This document shows, piece after piece, positions 5,467-6,273 of a stretch of DNA of 6,273 nt. This DNA comes from Candidatus Methylomirabilota bacterium (lineage in GTDB: Bacteria > Methylomirabilota > Methylomirabilia > Methylomirabilales > 2-02-FULL-66-22), in contig JACQXP010000220.1 in assembly GCA_016208645.1 (NCBI GenBank), forward strand, positions 1-6,273, written 5' to 3'. A program made the translations under genes and the position numbers. A model generated the notes under the pieces. The model made no database searches, was not told the DNA's origin, and saw nothing but the letters and a program-made list of their open reading frames with translations. Position 1 is the stretch's first letter. Each line of letters begins with the position of its first letter.

Positions 5467-6273
5467 CTAGCCCTCCAATAGCCTGAGGATCTTGGCCGCG
5501 ATCTCCGAGACCTTGAACGGTTGCCCCTGGATCTTGTTCAGCCCCACCGCGTCCACCAGGTACGTCGCCCGGAGGATTGTCAGGAGCTGGCCCATGTTCA
5601 TCTCCGGCACGAGGACCGTCTTGAAGCGGCGCAGGATCCCGCCCAGGTCCGGTGGCAGGGGATTCAGGTAGCGCAGGTGCACATGCGACACCTTCTTCCC
5701 GCGCGCCCGCACCTCGTCCACGGCGGCGGCGATGGAGCCGGAGGTGCTGCCCCACCCCACCACCACGAGGTCGCCCGCCTGCTCCCCGCGGATCGTCGTG
5801 GGGGGGATGTCCTGGGCCACCGCGGCGACCTTACGGGCCCGCGCCCGCGTCATCAACTCGTGGTTGGCCGGCGAATAGCTGATGTTGCCCGTGACATCCT
5901 CTTTTTCGATGCCGCCGATCCGGTGCTCCAGTCCCGGGGTCCCGGGCTTCACCCAGGGGCGCGCCAGGGTCTCGGGGTCCCGGAGGTACGGGAAGAACCC
6001 CTCGACCTCCGTCCGGAACTGGACCGGGATCGGCGGCAGGTCCTCGAACTTCGGAATCAGCCAGGGCTCCGCCCCGTTGGCCAGGTAGCCGTCGGTGAGG
6101 AGAAACACGGGGGTCATGTACCTGATGGCGATCCGCACCGCATCGTAGGCCATGTTGAAACAATCGCCGGGGGTCGCCGCCGCCAGGACGGGCAGCGACG
6201 AGTCGCTGTTCCGGCCGAAGATGGCCTGGTACAGGTCGGCTTGCTCCGTCTTGGTCGGCAGGCCGGTGCTGGG
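5467..6273 (-). CDS. korA: 2-oxoglutarate:ferredoxin oxidoreductase subunit alpha (KorA), C-terminal part
   Basis: Only the last 268 residues are in the window; the frame is open to the right edge, so the Met at 6153 is internal. The visible part starts at PSTGLPTKTEQADL, the hallmark loop of the alpha subunit pyrimidine-binding domain. It continues through TPGDCFNMAYDAVRIAIRY and LLTDGYLANGAEPW, all typical of KorA. A second domain near the C-terminus shows VVGWGSTSGSIAAAVDEV and LRYLNPLPP, followed by VPEMNMGQL. With KorB it forms the core enzyme; the active site lies between the two subunits. No separate gamma (KorC) or ferredoxin (KorD) gene follows korB, so a gamma domain is probably fused to the missing N-terminus, as in other two-subunit enzymes. 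That part cannot be seen. The gene stops with TAG at 5467-5469, one base before korB, which indicates tight co-expression. Confidence 0.93.
   Translation of the reverse strand, partial: PSTGLPTKTEQADLYQAIFGRNSDSSLPVLAAATPGDCFNMAYDAVRIAIRYMTPVFLLTDGYLANGAEPWLIPKFEDLPPIPVQFRTEVEGFFPYLRDPETLARPWVKPGTPGLEHRIGGIEKEDVTGNISYSPANHELMTRARARKVAAVAQDIPPTTIRGEQAGDLVVVGWGSTSGSIAAAVDEVRARGKKVSHVHLRYLNPLPPDLGGILRRFKTVLVPEMNMGQLLTILRATYLVDAVGLNKIQGQPFKVSEIAAKILRLLEG
5471..5476 (-). promoter_or_regulatory. Strong Shine-Dalgarno of korB inside korA
   Basis: GGAGGG on the minus strand lies within the last codons of korA, with the GGAGG core six to seven bases before the korB ATG. With the TAG-C-ATG junction it suggests coupled translation of the two subunits and fixes the korB start. 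Confidence 0.8.

Noticed and set aside
4386..5486. 366-codon open frame on the plus strand antisense to korB
   Set aside because: It is a shadow of korB; no domain or credible start context supports it.
6151..6153. Start codon of korA at 6153
   Set aside because: The frame stays open to the window edge, and the upstream residues contain the conserved PSTGLPTKTEQADL alpha-subunit motif, so this Met is internal.

Overview
The window is 6273 bases of GC-rich bacterial DNA. It carries one co-directional run of metabolic genes on the minus strand, so transcription reads from the right edge to the left edge. In that order the genes are the 3' part of korA (cut by the right edge), korB, glcD, glcE and glcF. 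Together they fill almost the whole window. Every long open frame on the plus strand lies antisense to one of these genes and looks like a by-product of high GC content.

Right part (about 4446-6273): korA and korB encode a 2-oxoacid:ferredoxin oxidoreductase. The best match is the two-subunit 2-oxoglutarate type that carries its [4Fe-4S] cluster on the beta subunit. The genes are one base apart, and korB has a strong Shine-Dalgarno sequence inside the end of korA. Middle and left (103-4387): glcD, glcE and glcF encode the three subunits of a glycolate oxidase type flavin/iron-sulfur dehydrogenase. GlcD and GlcE are FAD-linked PCMH/VAO-family proteins. GlcF has two [4Fe-4S] motifs and two CCG domains. 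In the usual reading, GlcDEF oxidises glycolate (or D-lactate or a similar 2-hydroxyacid) to the 2-oxoacid and passes electrons to the quinone pool, while KorAB links 2-oxoglutarate, CoA, CO2 and succinyl-CoA to ferredoxin. A single 2-hydroxyacid to 2-oxoacid to acyl-CoA route is possible but is only inference.

The gaps between genes are more unusual than the genes. The 89-base glcE-glcF gap is about 42% GC. It holds three tandem 7-base repeats, a 10-bp inverted repeat, a good sigma70-like promoter match facing glcF, and a 7+1+7 palindrome where the glcF ribosome binding site should be. An exact 18-base word from this gap recurs in opposite orientation in the korB-glcD gap. The left edge (1 to about 106) looks like part of a dispersed palindromic intergenic element whose end supplies the glcF stop codon.

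The organism cannot be named from this window. High GC, a two-subunit KorAB, a full GlcDEF set and this style of intergenic repeat would fit a free-living member of groups such as Methylomirabilota/Rokubacteria, Nitrospirota, Acidobacteriota or the former Deltaproteobacteria. I see no RNA genes, CRISPR array, transposase, phage gene or defence gene, and the proteins themselves belong to known families.
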